From the NCBI GenBank assembly GCA_947179485.1, contig OX359247.1, positions 49,635,131-49,699,130 on the forward strand: a stretch of DNA of 64,000 nucleotides, in the 5' to 3' direction. The translations under genes were made by a program, and so were the position numbers. The notes under the pieces are model-generated. The model saw only the letters and a list, made by a program, of their open reading frames with translations, searched no databases and was not told the DNA's origin. Source of the stretch: Allacma fusca. Taxonomy: Eukaryota; Arthropoda; Collembola; Symphypleona; Sminthuridae. This document shows positions 1 to 9,939 of the stretch, one piece after another (the first letter of the stretch is position 1; each line of letters opens with the position of its first letter).

Positions 1-550
1 AATGTTTGGAAAGGAAAGATAGTGTCAGAATCAAACATCGATTCTGACCCTTGATTCAGCCGTGTGTATTGGGCCCGAAATATGTGTAAGGAGTATTGGA
101 AAGTGAATGTATAATTTGTGTGTGTTGTCTTATCACATTTAAATTTTAAATATTCCTACAATGGTATTTTACCCTCAATTGAACTATCTCGAAATTACCA
201 TTTGTCTTGGTAATTATTTAGCATACATTTAATTATTCCCTGTAGTGTTATTCAGGAATTTTGGGATAAGGATTTGAGAGTAAGGAAAGTTAAATGTATT
301 ACTGAGTCAATGTTCTAAATAATATTCATAAAATGTCATTATTTATCCTGCATATAATGTCCAAGTCCCATTCCCGTGTCGACAGACTTCCTTACTCCTT
401 CAAAAACCACATAATTAATTACCTCAATTATTTGTGTAAGTGACCACCGAATCTCCGATTACCATACCATAAACCTGAGTAATATTTTAATACTGGCATA
501 TAAATAAATAAAGAACCAGGTGATACTCATAAAGGGTTTACCACCCCTTC
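1..550 (-). other. 3' non-coding part of Gypsy-1
   Basis: This AT-rich stretch lies between the pol stop and the window edge. I see no reading frame, no match to the 5' LTR at 15017-15392, and no clear polypurine tract, so the 3' LTR is presumably further left. Confidence 0.5.
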
Positions 551-3500
551 TTATTTCCTTCTCTTTTCCCTAAAGTCAGGGGCTTGATGAGGGACAGTTT
601 GCGTCCTCTGTCGGCCACCACGCCTAAGCTCCGCGGGCCTAACTTCGGAGGATTGAGGGCTCCCTCTATAATTCCTATGTGCTACAGCTGTAGCAGCAGG
701 ACGGGCTGGAATTAAATTTAATTCCATGTCGGAAATTGATGATGCATGTGTTTTCTTTTTGCGACCCTTTCCAGAACGTTTGAACCCACTAGAGACTAGA
801 GATGGATCGTGAGAAGTCGTGGTAGACTTGGATGTTTCCTCATGATACCCCTTTATTTGAGCGTCCGTGGGAGTTGGGCAACTTCTGGAGCTCTTCTTAA
901 ATTCAGGAGGTGGAGTCTCGGCTATGGTCCTTGGAGGATTTTTAACAAACCCTGGGCCAACAGTAGGAAGTCCACTCTTCCAAGATGTTGAGTCAACAGA
1001 CTCCGCTGCCCTTCCCCCCGGCAATGGGCATTGACCGCCCCGGTCAAAGGAAGGATTGATTGGCCCATCAGTAGGGAAATGCTGTATAAGAGGAAAAATA
1101 TTATTATTTGTACTTTTTAATAAAGTATTTGTACCCTCTACCGCTGGCATCAAAATTTTATGTGAAGCCGTTAAAGAGGAGTCAGAGGGAGTCAATGTTG
1201 GACTAGTAATGTTAGTCCGTGATTGAGTATATGTAGGGCTAGTTACTGTAGCCCTATTTGGACTTACGGCTTGAGCGTAAGTCTTAATTAAATTATTATT
1301 TACAGGGCTGATTTCAGTAGGAATCAGCGTAGATTTAGTATTTAGTACTTCAGAGGTACTAATAAATGAAGAAGCACCTGCATGGAACTCAGGTGGCTTG
1401 GTGGAATGTGTAACAGAATCATGATCTGTTGTAACGGAACATACTGGCGATTGGGAGGATTTGCCAGTATTTAAAATATTAGCATATGGACTTACAGCCT
1501 TAGCGTAAGTCATAACGGGAGAAGCGGACTTAAGAGTCGTGGTGACTGGACTTAATTTAATATTAATAGTAGGGGCGGGTTTAACAACCTCTGATACAGG
1601 GCTAACTGCCTGTGCATATGTTTTAACAGGGCTGGAAGATACTGTGTTCGCCAGAATGGGTTGTGAAAACTGACTATGAGACTGAAGTGGTTCTAAAGTC
1701 TCAGTAATATTACTTGCTAAATTAATGTTAACAGCTTTAAGTGCTGTACTAGGACTGACAACTTGAGCGTAAGTTTTGACGGGTGTCAGAGGCGAAGTGA
1801 CAGGATTTACCGTCGGACGGGTAACCTGAGTGGGGTCATTGACTAATTGCCCTGAGTTTAAGTTTTTGTCGGGACTTAAGAGGTTGTGAAATGTCCCGGG
1901 TGTACTTAAAAGTATAGGGGCACTCCTATTTAAATTTACAGATTGTTGGGAGGGAATATTGGAGGCACTAGAGGCGGAGCGACTGAGAATGTCCGCATAA
2001 GAAATGCCTTTGACTACCAAAGAACTTGCACTTTGATCAGGAGGAGTCTTAATGGGCGGAACTACAAATTCAGGACCTTGGAAAATGTTACAAGTCAACC
2101 TTTTTGGAATTGACCGAGAGGATTGATCCGTATCAGACCCTGGTGATTCTCGAAATCTTTTACGAATTTTAATTTTAGATTTTCGTAATTGAACTGAGTC
2201 CTTAGACTCCAAAATTCGAGTAGGAGTGACAGTCATATTTGTGTTGACTCGGGCGGGTATATTCCCTTCAATGGATGGGAGATCTTGACGAGGTAATCTG
2301 TAAGGTGTCCAATCCATCTTGGGAGGAGTAATAAACGAATCTACGTTTGTTTCGCCTGAGTCAACAAAAACTTTTGGGACTGTCAGAGTGTCTGTAGGGC
2401 TCTGACGATTTACTGGGGATTTACCTACATCTGGAATAATAGGAGAGACATTTATTTCAGAGCTTTGACTTTGAGCATTATTGTTAGATAAACTTAAAAT
2501 ATCCTGCGTAGAGGAATGAAATACGCGTGTCCCAGAGGTCGCGGGTAACACTTCAGGTGAGGACGTAGGCGTAATTAGCTCATTCTCCGATCCCAAAGCT
2601 GAGGTGAAGAAGTCCACAGTGGAATTATAAGTACATCTCGCGGAGGTGGTGGACTGTGTAGGAGTATCCACCTTATTGGAAGGACATGTTGATTCTAATG
2701 GTTGAAGAAATTCCTCCGGAATTGGTATTACTTGTGGCTTCTGGAGTAGTATGACGTCAGCAGACTCCGGACTGGTAGGGATAATTTTGTAATCCACACT
2801 TGCAGGCTGGGGAGTCATATCTAAGGAGACGGAATTAAAGTCCTCAATCAAATTAGAGCATAAATTAGATGTAAACTCCGTACTAGTGTCTAGTGTAGAT
2901 GCCTCCATTGCAGGATCAAATGGAGAAAAAATCTGAGAATTAATCACTGATGATAAATTCTCAAACGAATTTTCATCAAAATCACTCAGCCTAGCGGTTT
3001 TGGGGCAAGCTGGGGTTACGAAAGTAAAGGAGTCAGATGGTGACGTAATTACTATATGGGGACCTGGAGATGAGACCATAAGTTCCGGTACTGTTAATTC
3101 CGGAGGACAAGGAAATATTGGATCATTACCCTGTACTTGTGAATTAACGGTGGTCACCTCTGATTTTGGAGGGGACAAGAATGGATTGTGTAATATCGTT
3201 GAGAGTTCGATACTCTCAGAACTAGTAGAAGGTGAAATGACTTCCACAGTGGGTATTTGAAAATTAGTACCAGTTGCTGTACTACAATCCGTATTGGTTA
3301 AAATCTTTTCCGCCTCAATATGGTGTACTAGTAGGGGCGAAGTATCTCGAGATTGCTTACAATTATCAGATTCTAAGGATTCATGCTCAGTAGTTACAGG
3401 AGCACGGATACAAATGGGAGTTGGTGAAATACTTTTACTCTCTATGTTGTGTATAGGAAGGGGCGGAGTATCTCGAAGCCTCTCAGATATTACGGGAGTT

Positions 3501-6500
3501 AAAGATTCTAGCTCATTAACTATTGGAGTAGGGATACTAATGACAGTAGGAGAGATAGTGTTACACTCCGTGACTTGTATAGAACTTGGCGTAGTGACTG
3601 GAAATCCTATGGACTTTACAGGTTTTAAATTTTCCGGTTCACTAATTAATGAAGTCGGAGTACAAACAGGAGTGGAGGAAATAATTTCTCTCCCAATAGC
3701 TTCACTTAGTTGAGGCGAAGCAGCTGTTACTTGGGAGATCAAAGCTGTGTGAGCATCGGGTTCAGTCGTAATTGTAAGCTGAGTATTAATGACTGGAGGA
3801 GAAATTATTTCTCTCTCAATAACATGTGATATTAGGGGTGATACAACATTAAGTACTTCAGACGTGATAGGAGCTACAATATCTAATACGTCGGGTATTG
3901 TAGTTCGAGTATTAACGTCAATAGGAGAAATTATGGCTTTCTTAGTCTGTAGGGGCAAAGTGACATTGGGAAGCACTTTGGAATTTAACGTTATAGAAGT
4001 ATCCTTTACACTAGGTATTTCCGTCAAAGGGATTACAGCAGGAGGAGAAATAATTTCTCTATCAGAAAATTGCATTGGTATAGGCGAAGTAACTTTGGTT
4101 ACTACGGGAATCAAAGCTTCAATAGCACTAGGTGTACTGACTAATGTAATCTGAGTGTTAGCAGGAGGAGAAATTATTTCTTCTCCAATGACGAGTGGTT
4201 GATAAGGGAAAGCTACATTGGGAATGACGTCCAAAATTAAAGTTTTGGAAATGTCCTGTACATTGGGTATTTCAGTTAGATTAATGACTGCAGGAGGAGA
4301 AATTATTTCTTTCCTAATTATATGTGTATCGAGGGGAGAAGCATCATGCAGTACTTCCGGTATTGCAGAGGTTAATGTTTCCTGCTCTTTGGGTATATCT
4401 ACATCGCTAGATACTAATTGGGAATGAGGAAATAGTGTTTTCCTCACATGAGCCGTGAGTTCATCAAAAAAGTCAGTAATGCTTTTTTGAGGAACTACTG
4501 ACGATTTAGAACTGTTTTGTAGAGTTTTATTAAAACGAAACTCCTCTGTGGGAAGTTCTAATGGTGTATGGAACATTGTGGGCTCTGTATTCAAAATGCT
4601 ATCAGTGAAATTACTATTAGTAACATTATCCGAGGAATTATTAGGAGTCAAAAATGGCGGACTGGAGTCACCACTGGTATCGTGATTCAAAGGATAATTA
4701 TTGGACTCATCAAAAAGACGGGGCATCGTATCAGGACTTATATTAGTCATGACAGAATCTTCATTGGAGGAAGTGGGACTTGTTACAAAAATGAGTGGGT
4801 TCACAAGAGAGTGTACAGAGTTAACACCATTAGGACATGACTTTGGAGCTAAAGAATTAATTGAAATTCCTGAGACTGATATAGGTTCAGGGTCTGGTGG
4901 TAATAAGGGTGTTGGGGTTGGAGTTATTATCAGAGGAACGGTCTCTTGAGCAACTTGCGAGACTTTAGATCTCGTTTGTACAGGGGATCTTATAGTTTCA
5001 CGAGCCGTAGTTTTAGGCGGAACATAACCATCTGGAGACTTGACATTTGTACGGCCTTTCTTACGCCGGCGAGGTATACATGGACCAAACCGTGGTATAT
5101 CATTCTGGGTTAGTGGAACCTCGGACATAGGTTCGTTACGGGTTTGAAAATACTCCTCAGTCTGTATGTCATTCTGGAGAGCCGCAAAGATATCATCAGC
5201 GTTAGGAACAACACGCTCATTATTAGCGCTATCTAAATTATTGAGAGCATTAGAATTCATATTATTATCAACATTATTTATAAGATCATTGTTAGCATGA
5301 ATAATAGCATCATTTATAGCTCGAGATTTTGATCGAGTCATAATAGGAGATCGGATGATAGTTTCCGTGGAGGATGAAGGAGGTCGATATGACTCTTGGG
5401 AGGAATTAGAAGACCTCTCACAATCAGCATTGGAATCATCATTTAGATTACTTAATGAGGAATTCAATACAGGGTTGGGAGGAGTCGGAGAGTCAATTTG
5501 TGACACCATTGGATCAACCGGATTCAAGCGAGAAGGATCTCGGTAAATGTCAATAATTTGACAGGGTTCTGTAATACTCGGGGCATAAGTTCGAAGCCTA
5601 TTAACCCAGTTTGAGTCCTGGTCATTTGACGAGGTTACGGAGGAGCCAAAAGGAACAATAACAGGCTCTCTAGGAGGAAGTGGCGGAGGGACATCGATAG
5701 TGCGATGTTCGGGACGTATCTCCTCAACAGAATTATGGTGGGCATAATCATGAAGAATTTTGTGCGTGAAAACATCAGCGTAGTCATCTTGCCACGATAC
5801 AGGTGGTCGGAATGGCTTCATATTATGAGAATGGACCCTCCGAATACGGTGCTTGGCCCGTTTGGTTCCACGGTATTCTACAACAAAGGAATTAATGCCA
5901 CAAACTTCCACAATTTGGTATGGTCCGATCCAATATAGTTGGAGACCCCGTCGGACTTTATCTGCAATCCAAACTAAATCACCACGTACAAAATTATGTG
6001 CCTTACGATTTTTATTGAATTTTTCAGCTCTTTTGTGCTGTTCATTAGTTGTATTTAAGTTAGCTTGAGTGACACGTTCTTTTCGAGAACTTTCACGTTG
6101 TTCGGGAGTTTGGGGCTCTATGGTAGTAATTACGGGGGTTACGAGATCCAACTTTGTTTTAGGATGGACAGCATAAACCAAGCTAAATGGGGAGAATTTT
6201 GTTATTGCATGTACGTGCATGTTATGTGACTTGCAAGCTTTACGAAAATATTCATCCCAAATATCTCTTTGGGCAGATACATATTTTCTAATGTACCGTT
6301 TGATTTCGGCATTATTCCTCTCAATATTTCCATTAGAGGAGGGGTGATTAGGCATTATTTTAATATGAATTACGCCATGTTTTTGTAAAAATTGGACAAA
6401 CTCAATGGCTGTAAAATGGGGGCCATTGTCCGTGACAATGAATGGAACAACACCGATTTGTTCGAAAATTAACTTTTTCACCCATTTACAAGAATCTAGG

Positions 6501-9500
6501 GCAGTGTTAGTGGGACTAGCCGCTGCCCACGCAAATCGACTAGTGTGGTCAATAGCCACAAAAATATATTTATTACCGGACCTAGAAGTAGGGTCAATAG
6601 GGCCCACATAGTCCACTGCTATACGGGTAAAGACTTCCTCAGGAGGGGGAACAATTTTCATTAGACCGAGTGGCTTGGTAGTAGCAGGGTTAGCCACCTG
6701 ACATGTAGGACAACCTTGAATATAACTAAGGACATCTTTGGGCATCCCCTTCCAGTAGTACCGACGGTAAAGTTCTTGATAGGTCTTATAAATGCCCACA
6801 TGGCCTCCATCAAGCGCATCATTATGGGCTAACTTCAGAATTGCTCCACGGAGAGATTTTGGCACCACAAGTTTGTAGGGGTCCACAGAGCGTTTATCAA
6901 GTCTAAATAATAACCCTTGGATCAAAGTAAAATGTTTAGACAAGCCATTAGCATTATTTCCAGTACATTGATTAGGGACTTGTAACTTTTGAATGATAGT
7001 TTTCAAATAGTCATCATTATTTTGATGTTCAATAAATTCATCAATATTTCCACCAATTATAGCATGTACATTAGGTTCTCCCTCAATATTTGCTTGAGAG
7101 GGAATTATTGTTAAAGAGCGTAAAGGATACCGAGACAAACAATCAGCATGCGGGATATTTTTGCCCGGAACATGTATGATTTCCTTATCCTGTTGGGCTA
7201 GTTTTATTTGCCAACGAGCTATCCTAGAGTGAGGATCCTTCATAGTACAGAGGGAAGTAAGAGCAGCATTATCTGTACGGACCTGTATTCTCCTTCCATA
7301 AATGTAAGGCCTAAAAACCTCAAAAGCATACACAATAGCTAAACATTCTTTTTCGGGATTAGAATAATTTAGTTCAGCTCCTTTTAATAACCTAGAGGCA
7401 AATGCAATAGGCCTCCAGATTTTACCATCCCTGGATTGTTCACAGGTAGCTCCTATGCGATATCCGCTCGCATCAGAGACGATTCGGATGGAAGCTTCAG
7501 CATCAAAATAATCTAAAACAGGAGCATTAACCATGGCATCTTTTAGAGCTTGGAAGGTTGTTTCCTCCTCTTCACCCCATACAAATGGAACATCCTTCTT
7601 AGTTAGGTTATGCAGAGGTCTGGCTTTACCTGCAAAATCTTTAATGAAAGTACGATAATAATTACAGAAGCCCAGAAATGACTGGACTTCTTTGAGACAT
7701 TTAGGACTGGGGAATACTCTGACAGCTTCGATTTTTTCGGGATCGGGATTGGTCCCTTCTCCAGAAATGACGTGGCCTAAAAAGTGTAATTCGTTAAAGG
7801 CAAAATAGCATTTCTTGATTTTAAAAGTTAAATTGAACTTTCGAGCACGCATTAGGACAAGTTCCAGACGATACATGAGCGTATCAAAATCATTAGCAAA
7901 AATTAATAAATCATCAATGTAGACTAATACAATGGTATATTTTAAATCACCAAGTACGGTGTCCATCATTGTTTGGTATACCGCTGGTGAATTTTTATAC
8001 CCAAAAGGAAGTCTATTATAACAAAACTTACCCTTTGGAGTGGAGAAGGCAGTTTTCAACTGACTTCCTTCATCCAATCTCATTTGGAGAAAACCCTGTA
8101 GCGCATCAAGAGTGATGAACCACTTTGCCCCAGCCAGGTGATCCAGGCAATCGTCAACCCTAGGAATTGGGTAAGTGTCCTGTTCCACCTGGTCGTTTAG
8201 GAGGCGAAGGTCCACACATACTCGATGTGTGGCAATTCCCTGGTCGTCCTTCTTTTTGGGGACCACTATGACCGGGGAGTTGTACGGAGAGACGCAGGGC
8301 CGGATGACTCCAAGGCGTAAGTTCCTTTCCACATGTTCCTCGAGGACCTTCTTTTCTAGAGGTGCCAAACGATAGGAATATTTGTGGAAGGGAGGATGGT
8401 CTCCTGTATCTATAACAACTGGAGGATAGTTAACAACACCAAGCTCATCATCGCTACGAGCAAAATATTCAGCATATTTATTAATTATCATTAGCACATG
8501 TTCTTGTTGTGATTCATTAATGTTAGGACCCATTTTTATTTCATTTTTAATATAGGGAGACTTCGGAGCTTTTGCCGTAAGTTCTTCGACCTGTAAATGA
8601 AATTTCTGTTGGGGAATAACTTCAGAATTCTTATTAGACATGTTGAGATAATTGTTTTCATTGCTAAATCTTATTGTTTGCATTAAATTAGTGCTTGGTT
8701 CTGTTAAACATGATTCATCAGTAATTATTGAAGGAGAAGGTAGTACCTGAGAGTTCTCTTCTGTTGAGTCTCCCTTATTTAAGGCGTTTACCTGATTGTT
8801 ATGATTATTATTGATAATTTGATTTTTACGTAATATTCTTGATTGAAGCTCATGACTACGTTTATCATGAACGTCTGGATGCTCTTCAGGATCTCTTGAT
8901 GATTCCAGAGAGTCGGTGAAAGGAGCGTCTAAATCGCGTGTGCTCCATTCGCTGTCCGTGGGGATCCACATGTGTTCTGAATCATAATGTCCCACTTTGT
9001 CCTCATTAGCTGTCCCATTGGGTCCTTCGTATTCAACTAAAGATGCATGGGAATTTAAATTAAGTCCAAACCTACGGTTGAAATTACTTCCTAATAACAG
9101 AAGTGTATCCATCTCTTCTATGATGGCAAACCTATAATTGTGACCTAAATGTTCATCTCTTTTAGTATAGAAATACAAAATAGCCGAACGACAATAAGAT
9201 CCGGACTGGGTTTTACATATAGTAGTAAAAGACTTAGGTTCATGAGTTACTATTTTGATACTCTTAGGGCAGTATTTATTTAAATAGTAAGCAGTGGCGG
9301 CCGCCATGGAGGATAACATTGAGCCAGTATCCACTGTAGCTCTAAGAGTCACCCTATGTCCGGCCACACGCAAGGGATAAACCACATCCTTGCGTGCGTA
9401 GGTCAAATTACAGAGGCGGAGAAATTCTTGAATCATGATTTCATCATGAGAGAGAGTCTCTTCCTCCGGTGAGAGCCCATGGGGTTGGGCTTCCTCAGAA

Positions 9501-9877
9501 TCCAGTGACCTACGACTGGAAAGTGCACGTAATGACATACGTTTACGTGGCTTCAAATATAATTTATCAATGATATTAGAGGAATCTTCTAATTCGGCAT
9601 CCTCCAATGTGGGAAGAGGTCGGGGAGTCTCTTCCTTGAACCTGGTCTTCTTCTTCACCTTAACAGGAACAAGCGGTGGTGGTAGGTCCGGAATGTCATC
9701 GGGCATATCAATGATAACTTGTTGCTGTACTTGGGGTGTAGGAGGAACATCAGGTAGAAATTTATTGGGATCATAAACGCCATGGTATTGAGGAGTGTAG
9801 GAAGCATGCCGGATAGTAGGAACCTGAAAAGCTGGATGTGGAATGCTTAGTTGATGTTTATTAACTTGATTACTCAC
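551..9877 (-). CDS. pol: Gypsy-1 Pol polyprotein with a very long C-terminal tail
   Basis: This is a 3,108-residue open frame. In order it shows an aspartic protease (VDTGS near residue 181), reverse transcriptase (about 490-700, with YIDD near residue 653), RNase H (SDASG, then VRTDNAAL), and integrase. Integrase has an HHCC zinc motif ending CPTC, then D, D and E in VDYVGP, VTDNGPHF and GNIERN, followed by a GPY/F-type module with IGPYQIVEV. Normal Gypsy Pol stops soon after this. Here roughly 1,700 further residues follow, rich in Ser, Thr, Pro and Asn, with two families of internal repeats and a basic end. No transmembrane segment or fusion peptide is visible, so this does not look like an envelope protein. 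The frame follows gag after a gap of 62 bases. It looks whole. Confidence 0.93.
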   Translation of the reverse strand: MSNQVNKHQLSIPHPAFQVPTIRHASYTPQYHGVYDPNKFLPDVPPTPQVQQQVIIDMPDDIPDLPPPLVPVKVKKKTRFKEETPRPLPTLEDAELEDSSNIIDKLYLKPRKRMSLRALSSRRSLDSEEAQPHGLSPEEETLSHDEIMIQEFLRLCNLTYARKDVVYPLRVAGHRVTLRATVDTGSMLSSMAAATAYYLNKYCPKSIKIVTHEPKSFTTICKTQSGSYCRSAILYFYTKRDEHLGHNYRFAIIEEMDTLLLLGSNFNRRFGLNLNSHASLVEYEGPNGTANEDKVGHYDSEHMWIPTDSEWSTRDLDAPFTDSLESSRDPEEHPDVHDKRSHELQSRILRKNQIINNNHNNQVNALNKGDSTEENSQVLPSPSIITDESCLTEPSTNLMQTIRFSNENNYLNMSNKNSEVIPQQKFHLQVEELTAKAPKSPYIKNEIKMGPNINESQQEHVLMIINKYAEYFARSDDELGVVNYPPVVIDTGDHPPFHKYSYRLAPLEKKVLEEHVERNLRLGVIRPCVSPYNSPVIVVPKKKDDQGIATHRVCVDLRLLNDQVEQDTYPIPRVDDCLDHLAGAKWFITLDALQGFLQMRLDEGSQLKTAFSTPKGKFCYNRLPFGYKNSPAVYQTMMDTVLGDLKYTIVLVYIDDLLIFANDFDTLMYRLELVLMRARKFNLTFKIKKCYFAFNELHFLGHVISGEGTNPDPEKIEAVRVFPSPKCLKEVQSFLGFCNYYRTFIKDFAGKARPLHNLTKKDVPFVWGEEEETTFQALKDAMVNAPVLDYFDAEASIRIVSDASGYRIGATCEQSRDGKIWRPIAFASRLLKGAELNYSNPEKECLAIVYAFEVFRPYIYGRRIQVRTDNAALTSLCTMKDPHSRIARWQIKLAQQDKEIIHVPGKNIPHADCLSRYPLRSLTIIPSQANIEGEPNVHAIIGGNIDEFIEHQNNDDYLKTIIQKLQVPNQCTGNNANGLSKHFTLIQGLLFRLDKRSVDPYKLVVPKSLRGAILKLAHNDALDGGHVGIYKTYQELYRRYYWKGMPKDVLSYIQGCPTCQVANPATTKPLGLMKIVPPPEEVFTRIAVDYVGPIDPTSRSGNKYIFVAIDHTSRFAWAAASPTNTALDSCKWVKKLIFEQIGVVPFIVTDNGPHFTAIEFVQFLQKHGVIHIKIMPNHPSSNGNIERNNAEIKRYIRKYVSAQRDIWDEYFRKACKSHNMHVHAITKFSPFSLVYAVHPKTKLDLVTPVITTIEPQTPEQRESSRKERVTQANLNTTNEQHKRAEKFNKNRKAHNFVRGDLVWIADKVRRGLQLYWIGPYQIVEVCGINSFVVEYRGTKRAKHRIRRVHSHNMKPFRPPVSWQDDYADVFTHKILHDYAHHNSVEEIRPEHRTIDVPPPLPPREPVIVPFGSSVTSSNDQDSNWVNRLRTYAPSITEPCQIIDIYRDPSRLNPVDPMVSQIDSPTPPNPVLNSSLSNLNDDSNADCERSSNSSQESYRPPSSSTETIIRSPIMTRSKSRAINDAIIHANNDLINNVDNNMNSNALNNLDSANNERVVPNADDIFAALQNDIQTEEYFQTRNEPMSEVPLTQNDIPRFGPCIPRRRKKGRTNVKSPDGYVPPKTTARETIRSPVQTRSKVSQVAQETVPLIITPTPTPLLPPDPEPISVSGISINSLAPKSCPNGVNSVHSLVNPLIFVTSPTSSNEDSVMTNISPDTMPRLFDESNNYPLNHDTSGDSSPPFLTPNNSSDNVTNSNFTDSILNTEPTMFHTPLELPTEEFRFNKTLQNSSKSSVVPQKSITDFFDELTAHVRKTLFPHSQLVSSDVDIPKEQETLTSAIPEVLHDASPLDTHIIRKEIISPPAVINLTEIPNVQDISKTLILDVIPNVAFPYQPLVIGEEIISPPANTQITLVSTPSAIEALIPVVTKVTSPIPMQFSDREIISPPAVIPLTEIPSVKDTSITLNSKVLPNVTLPLQTKKAIISPIDVNTRTTIPDVLDIVAPITSEVLNVVSPLISHVIEREIISPPVINTQLTITTEPDAHTALISQVTAASPQLSEAIGREIISSTPVCTPTSLISEPENLKPVKSIGFPVTTPSSIQVTECNTISPTVISIPTPIVNELESLTPVISERLRDTPPLPIHNIESKSISPTPICIRAPVTTEHESLESDNCKQSRDTSPLLVHHIEAEKILTNTDCSTATGTNFQIPTVEVISPSTSSESIELSTILHNPFLSPPKSEVTTVNSQVQGNDPIFPCPPELTVPELMVSSPGPHIVITSPSDSFTFVTPACPKTARLSDFDENSFENLSSVINSQIFSPFDPAMEASTLDTSTEFTSNLCSNLIEDFNSVSLDMTPQPASVDYKIIPTSPESADVILLQKPQVIPIPEEFLQPLESTCPSNKVDTPTQSTTSARCTYNSTVDFFTSALGSENELITPTSSPEVLPATSGTRVFHSSTQDILSLSNNNAQSQSSEINVSPIIPDVGKSPVNRQSPTDTLTVPKVFVDSGETNVDSFITPPKMDWTPYRLPRQDLPSIEGNIPARVNTNMTVTPTRILESKDSVQLRKSKIKIRKRFRESPGSDTDQSSRSIPKRLTCNIFQGPEFVVPPIKTPPDQSASSLVVKGISYADILSRSASSASNIPSQQSVNLNRSAPILLSTPGTFHNLLSPDKNLNSGQLVNDPTQVTRPTVNPVTSPLTPVKTYAQVVSPSTALKAVNINLASNITETLEPLQSHSQFSQPILANTVSSSPVKTYAQAVSPVSEVVKPAPTINIKLSPVTTTLKSASPVMTYAKAVSPYANILNTGKSSQSPVCSVTTDHDSVTHSTKPPEFHAGASSFISTSEVLNTKSTLIPTEISPVNNNLIKTYAQAVSPNRATVTSPTYTQSRTNITSPTLTPSDSSLTASHKILMPAVEGTNTLLKSTNNNIFPLIQHFPTDGPINPSFDRGGQCPLPGGRAAESVDSTSWKSGLPTVGPGFVKNPPRTIAETPPPEFKKSSRSCPTPTDAQIKGYHEETSKSTTTSHDPSLVSSGFKRSGKGRKKKTHASSISDMELNLIPARPAATAVAHRNYRGSPQSSEVRPAELRRGGRQRTQTVPHQAPDFREKRRK
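1260..1790 (-). repeat. TYAQAVSP-type repeat block in the Pol tail
   Basis: Translated on the minus strand, the peptide TYA(Q/K)(A/V)VSP occurs four times: KTYAQVVSP, KTYAQAVSP, MTYAKAVSP and KTYAQAVSP. Spacers are about 30-60 residues of Ser/Thr/Pro-rich sequence. A more distant ISYADILS lies upstream in the protein near base 2000. On the DNA the block is recognisable by recurring versions of GCGTAAGT. The repeat is imperfect, so it is an old internal amplification within the tail. Confidence 0.75.
3290..4340 (-). repeat. EIISPP-type repeat array in the Pol tail
   Basis: The minus-strand protein repeats (E/K)xIISPP or close variants such as REIISPPA, EEIISPPA, KAIISPID, REIISSTP and KSISPTPI. 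There are eight to nine units spaced about 35-50 residues apart. In the DNA the units are marked by versions of GGAGGAGAAATTATTTCT near 3678, 3797, 3925, 4040, 4167 and 4300. The array lies in the disordered tail downstream of integrase. Its function is unknown. Confidence 0.8.
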
Positions 9878-9939
9878 CCTAACACTGGGTTTATGATTGT
9901 GAGGCTGGATGGTCTGGTCGGCCCCGCCCGCCAGACCAT

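Noticed and set aside
1-550. Search for the 3' LTR of Gypsy-1 at the left edge
   Set aside because: No stretch matches 15017-15392; the LTR must lie outside.
3294-4427. Plus-strand frames of 70-140 codons across the Gypsy-1 Pol tail
   Set aside because: Mirror images of the repetitive minus-strand coding sequence.
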